Positions 43,409-53,171 of a stretch of DNA of 64,000 nucleotides are shown in pieces. Positions within the stretch are counted from its first letter, which is position 1; each line of letters starts with the position of its first letter. The notes under the pieces were generated by a model, which ran no database searches, was not told the origin of the DNA, and saw nothing but the letters and a program-made list of their open reading frames with translations. Made by a program: the position numbers and the translations under genes. Where the stretch lies: positions 107,585-171,584 of the forward strand of contig NZ_JAASHM010000002.1 in the NCBI RefSeq assembly GCF_019734195.1, read 5' to 3'. The DNA comes from Clostridium sp. K13. Lineage in GTDB: Bacteria; Bacillota; Clostridia; Clostridiales; Clostridiaceae.

Positions 43409-46347
43409 TAGTTAATAAACCTAAAAAAAACAAAGAGAATTCTAGATATTCTGTTTTATATATAATTATGTTTATAATTATGGGGAGCATTGTTGCAAAG
43501 CTATTATATCTTCAAGTATATAAATATGATGATTATAAAGAAAAAGCTGATGTAAGTTCTACTAAATTTATTTCGGAAGAAGCTCCAAGGGGAAATATAT
43601 ATGATAGTGATGGCAACGTAATAGCAACTAATAAACAAACTTATACTTTAACTTATATGGAAACTGTAGATTCTACAAAAGCATTTTATAAAACTATGGA
43701 TAAGGTTTTTAAAATATTAGAGGATAACGGAGAAAGTTTTCAAGATGATTTAGCACTTAAAGTTGATGAGAGTGGTAATATATATTTTGATTTCAAAACA
43801 GATAATGAATCTAATAGAAGAGCCCTTGAAATAAGATTCAAAAGAGATAGAGGCTTAAATGAGAATATAGAAAAAGAAAAGTTTAAGAATAAAGAAGGCG
43901 ATTATACTGATGAGGAGATAAATGAAGTTAATGATGCACTTATGGAAATATCTGCAGAAGATACTTTTTATTATCTTGTTAAAAAGTATGATTTATATAA
44001 ATTATTATTACCAGAAAATTATACAACAGAGCAAGCTAATGAATTAGCAAAAAAATATAAAGATACAAATGGTAAAGAAATATTAAATGATTTGTTAAAG
44101 CAGTACTCTATACAACAAATAAGACGTTATATAGTCGTAAAAGATGCTGTTAAGATGGGAAGCTTTAGTGGTTATTCAAATATAACAATAGCAAGTAATA
44201 TAAATAGAGATACAGCTTTTATTATATATCAACAACTAAATGATTTACCAGGTATAAATGTTAGTTTAAAGCCGGTAAGATATTACCCATATGGTACATT
44301 AGCATCATCAGTTATAGGATATGTATCATCAATAAGTAGCTCTCAACAAGAAAGCTATGAGTTAAGAGGATATGATACATCAAGTGACTTAATAGGTGTA
44401 TCAGGAATAGAATCAGCTTTTGAAGAACAATTAAAAGGAACTAAAGGGGGAACTACTGTAAAGGTAAATTCCCAAGGTAGAACTACAGAAGAGTTATTTA
44501 AGCTAGAATCTTATCCAGGTAATGATGTACATTTAACAATAGATAAAAATGTACAATATGCGGCACAAGAAGCCTTAAAGGATCAGATATTAAAATTACA
44601 ATCAGAAGGATTAACAAGCGCTACAAGAGGTGCAGTTGTTGCAATAGAGGTTAATACCGGTAGAGTTATTGCTATGGCAAGTTATCCGAATTTTGATCCT
44701 AATGATTTTGCTATTCCTAGTGAATTGAGCACAGAAAAGTATAATGAATATTTTAATCCAAATCTAGAGTCATTTGGAACACAACATATTCAAAGTAGTG
44801 GTGCAAAGGGAACATTAGATGATCTTTTCCCGGTAAATGAAACTACTGGAATTAGAGAAGATAGATACGATATATATCCAAGATCTATGTTTAATTATGC
44901 AACTCAAGGATTAGTTGTTCCAGGATCAACATTTAAGCCATTAACAGCTCTTGCTGGTTTAACAGATGGTGCAATAAGTGAAAATGATACAGTTAATGAC
45001 GTGGGGCTTTGGAGCAGTGAATATACAGGTAAGCAAGTACTTGAAAACTTCCAAAAAACGGGACATGGCATTACAGATGTAAGAAAAGCGCTTGAAGTAT
45101 CATCTAACTATTTCTTTTATGAAACAGCTATTAGATTATATGTAAAAAATGGTGCTAATATAGATGCACTTAATTCAATAGCTCGTTATGCATGGAAATT
45201 TGGATTAGGAGTAGAAAAAGGAAAAACACCATCTACAGGAATTCAAATATATGAAAACTTTGGGCAAACATATAACTTTGTTTCGTGGAGAAATAGCCTT
45301 GCAACAAATGCAAAGTATAGTATAGTTCCAGCACTTGAAGAGGGTGTATATTATGGCTTTAATTTTGTACCATTTGATATTAGTGATATAAGTACTGACT
45401 CAGATGAATTAAAGCAATTAAAAACTAGCTTGAAAAATAATATTAAAGAAACATTACTTAAAGTTGGAACAGATGAACAAATCACAAGCCAAGATGAATA
45501 TGCTAAAAGTATACTTGGAACTGTAAAAAAAATAATGGAGATATCTGATAAGTATAAGGAAAATGTAGCTAATTATGAAGCAAGCAAAAATACTAAAGTA
45601 AACATTGATGATCAAGCACAAAAGGTATCAAATGCAATTGCTTACTTTACTGTAACAAACCAAGCTTCAGAAATAAAATCTCCAATTAATTTAGTTCAAG
45701 ATGCTATAGGGCAAAGTATGAATGCATTTACTCCATTACAAATGGCAAATTATGTTGCTACGCTAGCAAATGGAGGAACGCGTTATAAAGTTTCTATAGT
45801 TGATAAAGTTACATCACCTTCTGGGGAGGTTATACAAGAATTTAAGCCAGAAGTTATAGAAAGTAATCCGATTGATTCAAATATATTACAAATAATTAAG
45901 GAGGGGATGAGAAGAGTTAATACATCTCCATCTAATTCTACTAACTATACATTATTTGCAAACTTCCCTATTCCAGTTTGTGGTAAGACAGGTACAGCCG
46001 ACTTCGGAACTTCGGAGCAATATGAGTTCCAAGGAAGAAAAGCATATGCTAACTATATAAGTTTTGCTCCAATGGATAACCCTCAAATAGCTATATTCTC
46101 AACTATTTATGATGGTAATAGAGGGGCTAATAGTGCTGCTGTCCATAAAGGGATATATGAGGCATTCTTTAAGGATCAATTATTAGCGATAAATCCTAAT
46201 TATGCATCAACATCAGATACTTTCCAAAAGTATGTTGTAGAAGCTCCGGCTAATAATAATCAAGAAGCAGAAGAACAAGCACAACAACAAGAGCAAGTTC
46301 AACAAGGTCAGGAGACACAACAGGAGCAGCCGCAACAAGGTGAATAA
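43405..46347 (+). CDS. mrdA: Penicillin-binding protein 2 (elongation transpeptidase)
   Basis: A 980-aa class B PBP that cross-links peptidoglycan during elongation with RodA. One membrane helix (about 15-38) is followed by a large dimerisation region and the transpeptidase domain with SxxK in GSTFKPLTAL (Ser about 508), SSN in VSSNYFFYE (about 566) and KTG in CGKTGTADF (about 861). It is long for PBP2, with extra inserts and a Gln/Glu-rich tail of about 40 residues after the domain. The four-base overlap with mreD shows coupling. Confidence 0.95.
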   Translation: MIVNKPKKNKENSRYSVLYIIMFIIMGSIVAKLLYLQVYKYDDYKEKADVSSTKFISEEAPRGNIYDSDGNVIATNKQTYTLTYMETVDSTKAFYKTMDKVFKILEDNGESFQDDLALKVDESGNIYFDFKTDNESNRRALEIRFKRDRGLNENIEKEKFKNKEGDYTDEEINEVNDALMEISAEDTFYYLVKKYDLYKLLLPENYTTEQANELAKKYKDTNGKEILNDLLKQYSIQQIRRYIVVKDAVKMGSFSGYSNITIASNINRDTAFIIYQQLNDLPGINVSLKPVRYYPYGTLASSVIGYVSSISSSQQESYELRGYDTSSDLIGVSGIESAFEEQLKGTKGGTTVKVNSQGRTTEELFKLESYPGNDVHLTIDKNVQYAAQEALKDQILKLQSEGLTSATRGAVVAIEVNTGRVIAMASYPNFDPNDFAIPSELSTEKYNEYFNPNLESFGTQHIQSSGAKGTLDDLFPVNETTGIREDRYDIYPRSMFNYATQGLVVPGSTFKPLTALAGLTDGAISENDTVNDVGLWSSEYTGKQVLENFQKTGHGITDVRKALEVSSNYFFYETAIRLYVKNGANIDALNSIARYAWKFGLGVEKGKTPSTGIQIYENFGQTYNFVSWRNSLATNAKYSIVPALEEGVYYGFNFVPFDISDISTDSDELKQLKTSLKNNIKETLLKVGTDEQITSQDEYAKSILGTVKKIMEISDKYKENVANYEASKNTKVNIDDQAQKVSNAIAYFTVTNQASEIKSPINLVQDAIGQSMNAFTPLQMANYVATLANGGTRYKVSIVDKVTSPSGEVIQEFKPEVIESNPIDSNILQIIKEGMRRVNTSPSNSTNYTLFANFPIPVCGKTGTADFGTSEQYEFQGRKAYANYISFAPMDNPQIAIFSTIYDGNRGANSAAVHKGIYEAFFKDQLLAINPNYASTSDTFQKYVVEAPANNNQEAEEQAQQQEQVQQGQETQQEQPQQGE

Positions 46348-46349
46348 AG

Positions 46350-46390
46350 TATGATAAGAGAGGAGATTTAATTACCTCTCTTATTTTTAG
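46350..46390 (+). terminator. Intrinsic terminator of mre-mrdA operon
   Basis: The stem ATAAGAGAGG / CCTCTCTTAT is followed by TTTT, closing the mre block before minC. Confidence 0.85.
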
Positions 46391-46576
46391 TTAAAAGTTA
46401 AAATATAGAATGTTTACTTTGTAAAAAAAAATAATTTACAATTAAAAGAATATAATGGTAAAATAAGTGGTATTTTGTAGGAAAATTACAATAGTTTTAA
46501 GTATATTATGTTTTTAATTGTAGTTATATGGTATAATTAAAATTAAATTGAGTTTTTAATTGGTGGAGGATGGCCA

Positions 46577-47224
46577 ATGAAGGATGAAAGAATACAAATA
46601 AGAGGTAATAAAGACGGTGTAAATGTTATAATAGATATGAATAAGTTTATATGCTTTGACAATATGCTAGAAGTTCTAGTAAATAGTTTATCAAAGAATA
46701 AGAGCTTTTATAAAAATTCAATATTGAAAATAACAGCTAATCTTAAGCATATAGATGATTCTGAAATAGCTAAGTTAAAAGAAGAGTTATTTCAAAAGAT
46801 AAATATAAAAGATTGTATTTTTGATGATATAAATGAAGTTAAAGAGAATAATTCATATAAAGTTTTTAATGGAATTAATGAAGGAAAAACTAAATTTATC
46901 AAAAAGACAATAAGAGGTGGACAGTCTATTGATTACCCTGGTAATATTATTATTATAGGAGATATTAATAGTGGAGCTGAAGTTTCAGCAGGAGGTAATA
47001 TTATAGTTCTTGGAAGCATTAAAGGAAATGTACGAGCTGGTACTGGCGGAAATAAGAAGTCTATAATAGCAGCATTTTTTATGCAGCCTGAGCTTATGCA
47101 AATTTCAGATATATTAACTATATCACCGGATGACGGATTAAAGCCATCTTATCCAGAAGTTGCAAAAATAAAAGATGGTTATATAGTAGTAGAACCATAT
47201 TTACCAAATAAATATATTTACTAA
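46577..47224 (+). CDS. minC: Septum site-determining protein MinC
   Basis: A 215-aa FtsZ-assembly inhibitor. The N-terminal domain (about 1-100) is followed by a C-terminal right-handed beta-helix with KKTIRGGQSIDYPGNIIIIG, GAEVSAGGNIIVLGSIKG and VRAGTGGNK. It blocks polar division together with MinD. GGTGGAGG precedes the ATG. It opens minCDE. Confidence 0.96.
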   Translation: MKDERIQIRGNKDGVNVIIDMNKFICFDNMLEVLVNSLSKNKSFYKNSILKITANLKHIDDSEIAKLKEELFQKINIKDCIFDDINEVKENNSYKVFNGINEGKTKFIKKTIRGGQSIDYPGNIIIIGDINSGAEVSAGGNIIVLGSIKGNVRAGTGGNKKSIIAAFFMQPELMQISDILTISPDDGLKPSYPEVAKIKDGYIVVEPYLPNKYIY

Positions 47225-47239
47225 AGTGGAGGGATTTAA

Positions 47240-48037
47240 ATGGGAGTTTCGATAGTTGTTACATCAGGTAAAGGTGGAGTTGGAAAGACTACAACAACGG
47301 CAAATTTAGGAACTGCGTTAGCAGCATTAGGGAAGAACGTTGTAGTAGTTGATGGTGACACTGGATTAAGAAATCTTGATGTATTAATGGGATTAGAAAA
47401 TAGAATAGTTTATACAATAATAGATGTAATTGAAAATAGATGTAGGCTAAAGCAGGCATTAATAAAAGATAAAAGATATCCAAATCTTTGTTTATTACCA
47501 ACAGCTCAAACAAAGGATAAGGATGATATAAGAGCACAGGATATGTTTGATTTAGTTAATAAGCTTAAGGAAGAATTTGATTATGTATTAATTGATTCAC
47601 CAGCAGGAATTGAACAGGGGTTTGAGAACTCTGTTGTTGGAGCTGATAAGGCTGTAGTAGTTGTTAATCCTGAAATTACATCAGTTAGGGATGCTGATAG
47701 GGTAATAGGAAAATTAGATGCAAAAGGTTTAGAGGATCATACTGTTATAGTTAATAGGTTAAATTACGAAATGACAAAAAGAGGAGATATGCTTGACGTA
47801 TCAGATATTATAGAAACTTTATCAGTGAAATTATTAGGTGTTGTTCCTGATGATAGAAGTATAACTGTTTCAACTAATAAAGGAGAACCTATAGTTTTAG
47901 ATGAAAAGGCTCTTTCAGGGCAAGCATTTAGAAATATAGCTAAAAGAATTACAGGAGAAGAAGTTCCATTATTAAAATTAGGTTCTGAATCAACAGGTTT
48001 CTTTTCAGCTATAAGAAAGATTTTTAAGAAAAACTAG
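47240..48037 (+). CDS. minD: Septum site-determining ATPase MinD
   Basis: A 265-aa ParA-type ATPase. The deviant Walker A is SGKGGVGKTTTTANLG (about 9-24), switch II is VLIDSPAGIEQGF, and the C-terminal amphipathic membrane helix is FFSAIRKIFKKN. It recruits MinC to the membrane and is released by MinE. 15 bases separate it from minC and from minE. Confidence 0.98.
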   Translation: MGVSIVVTSGKGGVGKTTTTANLGTALAALGKNVVVVDGDTGLRNLDVLMGLENRIVYTIIDVIENRCRLKQALIKDKRYPNLCLLPTAQTKDKDDIRAQDMFDLVNKLKEEFDYVLIDSPAGIEQGFENSVVGADKAVVVVNPEITSVRDADRVIGKLDAKGLEDHTVIVNRLNYEMTKRGDMLDVSDIIETLSVKLLGVVPDDRSITVSTNKGEPIVLDEKALSGQAFRNIAKRITGEEVPLLKLGSESTGFFSAIRKIFKKN

Positions 48038-48052
48038 GGGGTTAAGAGTGGT

Positions 48053-48322
48053 ATGGATTTATTAAGGGTATTTTCTAACAAAACTACTCCAAAAGAAGTT
48101 GCTAAAGATAGGTTAAAGTTAATACTTATTCATGACAGAGGTGATTTAGCTCCTGAAACTTTAGACAAAATAAGAAAAGAAATATTAGAAGTAATTTCTA
48201 AGTATATAGAGATTGATGCTAATGATGTGGAGATATCATTAAATAGAAGTGATGATATCGAGGGAGAGACTTCTCCAGCATTAATTGCAAATATTCCAAT
48301 AAAAAATATAAGAAATAGATAG
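48053..48322 (+). CDS. minE: Cell division topological specificity factor MinE
   Basis: An 89-aa protein. The anti-MinCD helix lies in KEVAKDRLKLILIHDRGD, followed by the beta-rich dimerisation domain (LDKIRKEILEVISKYIEID...VEISLNRSDD). It stimulates MinD ATPase and drives oscillation. A Min system with MinE, not only DivIVA, is common in Clostridium. Last gene of the operon. Confidence 0.97.
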   Translation: MDLLRVFSNKTTPKEVAKDRLKLILIHDRGDLAPETLDKIRKEILEVISKYIEIDANDVEISLNRSDDIEGETSPALIANIPIKNIRNR

Positions 48323-48325
48323 TAT

Positions 48326-48366
48326 ATAGAGACTGTTAAAAATAATAACAGTCTCTTTTGTTTTAT
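48326..48366 (+). terminator. Intrinsic terminator of minCDE
   Basis: The stem AGAGACTGTTA / TAACAGTCTCT is followed by TTTGTTTTATT. Confidence 0.9.
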
Positions 48367-48558
48367 TACTATTAAAAATGAATATTGATATATATTATTA
48401 ATATAAATATTTAGTGATAATGATAGAATAAAATATACAGTAGAAAATTATCAATTCTTAAGAGTTTATGAATTTTATATGTAGTAATATAATTATTTAT
48501 GGAGAAAAAGAATGAAATAGGATATAATAAGTAAGTATAAATTTAAGGAGGTAAAATT

Positions 48559-49695
48559 ATGATGCCTTTATCAAAATTTAAAATGAATTTAAAAAGTCTA
48601 AAAAAAGTAGATAAATTAATGTTTATATCTATAGTACTGATAACCATGTTCGGTATAATTAATATATATCTAGCCAAAAAGGCGACTACTGGAGGAATGT
48701 TATTTCCGGTAAAACAATCGGTGTTTTTTATAGCATCAATAGTATTGTTATATTTTGTATTAGCCATAGATTACTCAATAATTAAGGCATTTACTCCGAT
48801 ATTTTATTGGACATCAATTGCATTATTGGTTTTAGTATTAATAATAGGATCAACTATTAATGGAGCTCAAGGTTGGATTAGATTAGGACCATTGTCATTC
48901 CAGCCAGCAGAATTGGCCAAAATTGCAACTGTTATGATGATGGGAAAAAAGCTAGAGGATATGGATGGGGAAATAAATAATTTTAAAAATTTCTTTATAT
49001 TAGCTTTTTATGCGATAATACCAGCAGGACTTATAGTAATTCAACCAGATATGGGAATGACGATGGTATTATTTTTTATGGTTTTAGGAGTATTTTTTAT
49101 AGGTGGACTAGATAAAAGAATAATTATAGGTGGGTTAGGTGCTTTAATAGTAGGAATTGTATTGGTATGGAATTCAGGATTAATACAAGACTACCAAAAG
49201 AGAAGAATAACATCATTTAGAAATCCAGAAACAGATACTTCAGGATCAGGATATCATTTAAGACAATCACTTATAGCTATTGGATCAGGTGGATTTTTTG
49301 GAACTCTTAATTCATTAGCTAATGATGGAACAAGTGGATATGCATCTCAATATGTTCCTGAAATACAAACAGATTTTATTTTTAGCCAAGTATGCCAGCA
49401 ATGGGGAACTTTTGGAGCAATTTGTTTATTAACTTTATATGGAATACTTATATCTAGGATGATTAATATAGCACGGACAGCTAAGGATATATTTGGAAGT
49501 ATATTAGCGACGGGAATGATAGCATACTTTTTATTTGCAATATGGCAGAATATAGGTATGACGATAGGATTAATGCCTATCACTGGAATAACATTGCCAT
49601 TAGTAAGTTATGGAGGAAGTTCTCTTGCTACAACTATTCTTTCTTTAGGATTAGTTCTTAATATAGGAATGAGAAGAACTAAATTAAATTTTTAA
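48559..49695 (+). CDS. rodA: SEDS glycosyltransferase RodA
   Basis: A 378-aa membrane protein with about ten helices. SEDS motifs are visible: INGAQGWIRLGPLSFQPAELAKI (catalytic-site region), QPDMGMTMVLFFMVLGV, and PVTGITLPLVSYGGSS-like IPLMPITGITLPLVSYGGSS. It polymerises lipid II into glycan strands with PBP2. It is transcribed separately from minCDE. AAGGAGG precedes the ATG. Confidence 0.95.
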   Translation: MMPLSKFKMNLKSLKKVDKLMFISIVLITMFGIINIYLAKKATTGGMLFPVKQSVFFIASIVLLYFVLAIDYSIIKAFTPIFYWTSIALLVLVLIIGSTINGAQGWIRLGPLSFQPAELAKIATVMMMGKKLEDMDGEINNFKNFFILAFYAIIPAGLIVIQPDMGMTMVLFFMVLGVFFIGGLDKRIIIGGLGALIVGIVLVWNSGLIQDYQKRRITSFRNPETDTSGSGYHLRQSLIAIGSGGFFGTLNSLANDGTSGYASQYVPEIQTDFIFSQVCQQWGTFGAICLLTLYGILISRMINIARTAKDIFGSILATGMIAYFLFAIWQNIGMTIGLMPITGITLPLVSYGGSSLATTILSLGLVLNIGMRRTKLNF

Positions 49696-49704
49696 TTAAA
49701 TTTT

Positions 49705-49750
49705 AATATGCAATATATTGTAAATACAATATATTGCATATTTTTTTTAT
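49705..49750 (+). terminator. Intrinsic terminator of rodA
   Basis: The perfect stem ATGCAATATATTGTA / TACAATATATTGCAT is followed by a run of eight T. Confidence 0.9.
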
Positions 49751-49793
49751 CATGAAAATATAATTAAATGAGCAATTTTTTTTAGGAGGAAAA

Positions 49794-50186
49794 ATGGGGA
49801 ATTACAATAATCAATACCAAAGATATTATCAAGAATTACAAAATAAAAATTTAGGGAAAAGTACATCACCAGTTTACAATAGAAGTACATTTGATAGAGT
49901 ATATGGAAGCAATAAAAAAAATAATTCAAGAAAAGACTTTTTTTCAAGTATGGCTAATGTATTTATTTATCAATTAGTAGTGGTTATATTTATGCTTATG
50001 GCATCTTTTTATTTAAAGTATTCTCCAAATGAACAAGAGTCTTATAAGAATGTAAAAGCTGTAATTAATGATACTACCTATAGTAAAGTTGATGAAGAAA
50101 TTGAAGCATTTAATATTTCAGATATAGTAAACAAGATAAGTAATTACATAAAAACAAGCTTAAATGGAGGAAAAGCTGATTTTTAA
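49794..50186 (+). CDS. Short membrane protein; SpoIVFA/M23-like N-terminal region only
   Basis: A 130-aa protein with a Tyr/Gln/Asn-rich cytoplasmic N-terminus, one membrane helix (about 60-80; VFIYQLVVVIFMLMASFYL) and a short outer tail (YSPNEQESYKNVKAVINDTTY). Its place just before spoIVFB is where clostridia usually carry a membrane M23 peptidase of SpoIVFA/SpoIIQ type. The helix and the following NVKAVINDTTY-type segment fit that family, but the LytM/M23 domain is missing and the 66 bases after the stop are too short to hold it. It may be a minimal SpoIVFB inhibitor or a truncated relic. TAGGAGG precedes the ATG, so it looks expressed. Confidence 0.65.
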   Translation: MGNYNNQYQRYYQELQNKNLGKSTSPVYNRSTFDRVYGSNKKNNSRKDFFSSMANVFIYQLVVVIFMLMASFYLKYSPNEQESYKNVKAVINDTTYSKVDEEIEAFNISDIVNKISNYIKTSLNGGKADF

Positions 50187-50252
50187 AGTAATAAAAAAAT
50201 CCTAGTAGAAAGGTGGTTATTAATATAATGTGAGCCTATAAAGGAGATGTAA

Positions 50253-51116
50253 ATGGATAGATGGGGTAAAAGTGTTCTAGCTGAAATTATATTATTTTTT
50301 ATACTTCTTAGCTTAAATGAATCAATTGTTTTAGCATTTATAAGTATATTACTTCATGAGATATCTCATATAGTTGTAGCTAAAAGAAATGGCTGTAAAT
50401 TTAATAACTTTCAGATTCATATATATGGAACAAATGCAGAGTTTATAAATATTGATGAATTGTCTAAGAAGGAAAAACTACGAATATATTTAGCTGGGCC
50501 AGGTATGAATATGGCCATTGCATGTATATTTTTTTTTGTTGGTTTAATAATTAATAATAGTATAGTATACAAAATAATTAATATTAATTTGAGCTTATTG
50601 GTTTTTAATATTTTACCAGCATACCCTTTGGATGGTTCAAGAATATTAGAAATTATATTATCTGAAAAAATATTATATAAAAAGGTTACAGATATAATTT
50701 CTAAGATAAGTTATATAGTTGCGATAGGATTAATTGCAATTGTTTTTATTTTATTTATATATAATAAAACTTTAAATATTAGTTTAGTTATTGCAGCTAT
50801 AATAATTTATTTAATAACTAGAAGTGAAAAAAAATCAGCTATGTATATTTTAATGGGAAATATATTTATGAAGCGGAATAAGTTGTTAAGAAATGATTAT
50901 ATTGAAAACAAAAGTATATCAGTATATTATAAGTTAGGCTTAGCAAACGTTATGTCAATAATAGATAAAAATAGATTTAATACTTTTTATGTATTAAATG
51001 ATGATTTAAAGGTTTTATTTATTATGCATGAAGATGAACTTATAGAAGCATTAAAACTTTATGGGAATATTACTTTAGAGGAATATTTTGATAGGAGAGA
51101 TGAGCTAAGCAATTAG
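50253..51116 (+). CDS. spoIVFB: Stage IV sporulation intramembrane metalloprotease SpoIVFB
   Basis: A 287-aa site-2 protease. The zinc motif HEISH (about 36-40, in ILLHEISHIVVAK) and the third ligand Asp in NILPAYPLDGSRILE (about 122-135) sit in a six-helix core. A soluble C-terminal region that begins near residue 195 is CBS-like. It cleaves pro-sigma-K in the mother cell. AAAGGAG precedes the ATG. It is close downstream of the short SpoIVFA-like gene. Confidence 0.93.
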   Translation: MDRWGKSVLAEIILFFILLSLNESIVLAFISILLHEISHIVVAKRNGCKFNNFQIHIYGTNAEFINIDELSKKEKLRIYLAGPGMNMAIACIFFFVGLIINNSIVYKIININLSLLVFNILPAYPLDGSRILEIILSEKILYKKVTDIISKISYIVAIGLIAIVFILFIYNKTLNISLVIAAIIIYLITRSEKKSAMYILMGNIFMKRNKLLRNDYIENKSISVYYKLGLANVMSIIDKNRFNTFYVLNDDLKVLFIMHEDELIEALKLYGNITLEEYFDRRDELSN

Positions 51117-51192
51117 TTTACTTTTAGATGTTTATTATGCTAGAATAGTAAGGATAATTATGATGGTTACAAGTTTAGTTTATGAATAATAG

Positions 51193-51265
51193 AATAAAAT
51201 TGCGAAGGAAAATAAAAGTTAAGGGCCTAAGGCCCTTAACTAAATAAATTGTTTCGCAATTTATT
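51193..51265. repeat. Palindromic element C with AATAAA-TTGCGAA termini
   Basis: A 73-bp element. AATAAAATTGCGAA (51193-51206) is inverted at TTCGCAATTTATT (51253-51265). The interior is a perfect hairpin AGTTAAGGGCC-TAA-GGCCCTTAACT. The termini match those of elements A and B. It may serve as a terminator for spoIVFB. Confidence 0.8.
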
Positions 51266-51311
51266 AAAAGTACTATATTAAAGTTTGTTGCCAAATTAAA
51301 GGAGGGTGCTT

Positions 51312-53171
51312 ATGAATAAGATAACTGATGATATTTTATGTAAAGTAGAGAAGCCATCTAGATATGTAGGTGGAGAATTAAATCAAGTTATAAAAAATCC
51401 TGAAGATGTTAATATAAGATTTGCGTTTTGTTTCCCAGATGTATATGAAGTTGGGATGTCTCATTTAGGAACAAGGATTTTATATCATACTATAAATGAA
51501 AGAAAAGATACATATTGTGAAAGAGTTTTCACTCCATGGCCAGATATGGAGTCTTTAATGAGAGAAAATGATATAAAGTTATTTACTTTAGAAACTAAGA
51601 CACCATTAGATAAATTTGATATGTTAGGTTTTACACTTCAATATGAAATGAGTTATACAAACATATTAAATATGTTAGATATGTCTGGAATAACTATAAG
51701 AGCAAGTGAAAGAAAAAATGATGATCCTATAATAATGGCTGGTGGACCATGTGCATATAATCCAGAACCACTATATGATATTGTAGACTTCTTCGAAATT
51801 GGAGAAGGAGAAGAAATGATGAACGATGTTTTAGAAGTTTATGCAAGACATAAAGATGCAGGAAACTTTAATAAACAAAACTTCTTAAGAGAAATATCAA
51901 AAATTGGTGGAATATATGTTCCTAGCCTTTATGATGTTACATATAATGAAGACGGAACTATAAAAGAGTTTAAACCAAAGTATGAAGATGTTCCAGCTAA
52001 GGTTAAAAAGAGAATAGTTAATAATTTTGATGCAGTATCATTCCCAGAAGATATGATAGTTCCTTATACTGATATAGTACATGACAGAGTTGTTTTAGAG
52101 ACAGCTAGAGGATGTACAAATGGATGTAGATTCTGTCAAGCGGGTATGATTTATAGACCGGTTAGAGAAAAAACTACTAATACTTTATTAGAGCAAGCAA
52201 GAAGAGCACTTAAAGCTACTGGATATGATGAAGTATCATTAGCTTCGTTGAGTATTTGTGATTACTCTAATATTCAAAATCTAATATCTAGTTTAGTTTT
52301 AGAACATGAAGCTAAAAAGGTTGGAATAGCGCTTCCATCTATAAGAGTTGATGCTTTTTCAGTAGATTTAATTAAAGAAATTCAAAAGGTTAGAAAAACA
52401 GGTTTAACTTTAGCTCCAGAAGCAGGTTCTCAAAGAATGAGAGACATAATAAATAAGGGGTTAACTGAAGAAAGAATATTAGAAGCTGTAAAGAGTGCTT
52501 TTGAATCAGGTTGGAGTACTATTAAATTATACTTTATATTAGGATTACCTTATGAAACAACAGAAGATGCAGCTGGAATTGGTGAATTAGCAGAAAAAAT
52601 GGCTGATGTTTATTTTGAAATTCCAAAGAACGTTAGAAGTAAGGGATTAAAGATTACAGTAAGTACATCAATATTAGTTCCAAAGCCATTCACACCATTC
52701 CAATGGGCTCCAATGGCAAGACCAGAAATAGTGGATGAAAGAATTAAAGCCGTTAGAGGTGCAATTAAATCAAGAAGTATAGTTTATAACTATCATGAGC
52801 AAGAAACTTCATTTATGGAGGCTGTATTTGCAAGAGGAGATAGAAGAACTTGTGACGTATTAATTAAAGCATTTGAAAAAGGTGCTAAATTTGATGGTTG
52901 GTCAGAGTACTTTAATATGGATATATGGAAGGAAGCAATGGCAGAGTGTAATTTAGATGCTGATTTCTACGTATATAGAGATAGAGAGTATGATGAAGTT
53001 CTTCCTTGGGACTTTATAGATATTGGAGTTAATAGAAAATATCTTGAAAGAGAAAATGAAAAAGCTAAGAGAGCTGAACTTACTAAGAACTGTTTAGAAG
53101 GATGTACTGGATGTGGGATAAATGTAAACTTTAAAGAAGGGAAGTGTTTCGAAGGTGCGATACGTAATTAA
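51312..53171 (+). CDS. TIGR03960-type radical SAM protein
   Basis: A 619-aa protein. An N-terminal B12-binding-like domain (about 20-200; FAFCFPDVYEVGMSHLGTR, IIMAGGPCAYNPEP) is followed by a radical SAM core with the cluster motif CTNGCRFCQAG (about 267), and a C-terminal part with CLEGCTGCGIN. The family always occurs beside a DUF2344 protein, and in clostridia sits before rng-rplU. Substrate unknown; RNA or ribosome modification has been guessed. ATG 51312 follows GGAGG. Confidence 0.93.
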   Translation: MNKITDDILCKVEKPSRYVGGELNQVIKNPEDVNIRFAFCFPDVYEVGMSHLGTRILYHTINERKDTYCERVFTPWPDMESLMRENDIKLFTLETKTPLDKFDMLGFTLQYEMSYTNILNMLDMSGITIRASERKNDDPIIMAGGPCAYNPEPLYDIVDFFEIGEGEEMMNDVLEVYARHKDAGNFNKQNFLREISKIGGIYVPSLYDVTYNEDGTIKEFKPKYEDVPAKVKKRIVNNFDAVSFPEDMIVPYTDIVHDRVVLETARGCTNGCRFCQAGMIYRPVREKTTNTLLEQARRALKATGYDEVSLASLSICDYSNIQNLISSLVLEHEAKKVGIALPSIRVDAFSVDLIKEIQKVRKTGLTLAPEAGSQRMRDIINKGLTEERILEAVKSAFESGWSTIKLYFILGLPYETTEDAAGIGELAEKMADVYFEIPKNVRSKGLKITVSTSILVPKPFTPFQWAPMARPEIVDERIKAVRGAIKSRSIVYNYHEQETSFMEAVFARGDRRTCDVLIKAFEKGAKFDGWSEYFNMDIWKEAMAECNLDADFYVYRDREYDEVLPWDFIDIGVNRKYLERENEKAKRAELTKNCLEGCTGCGINVNFKEGKCFEGAIRN

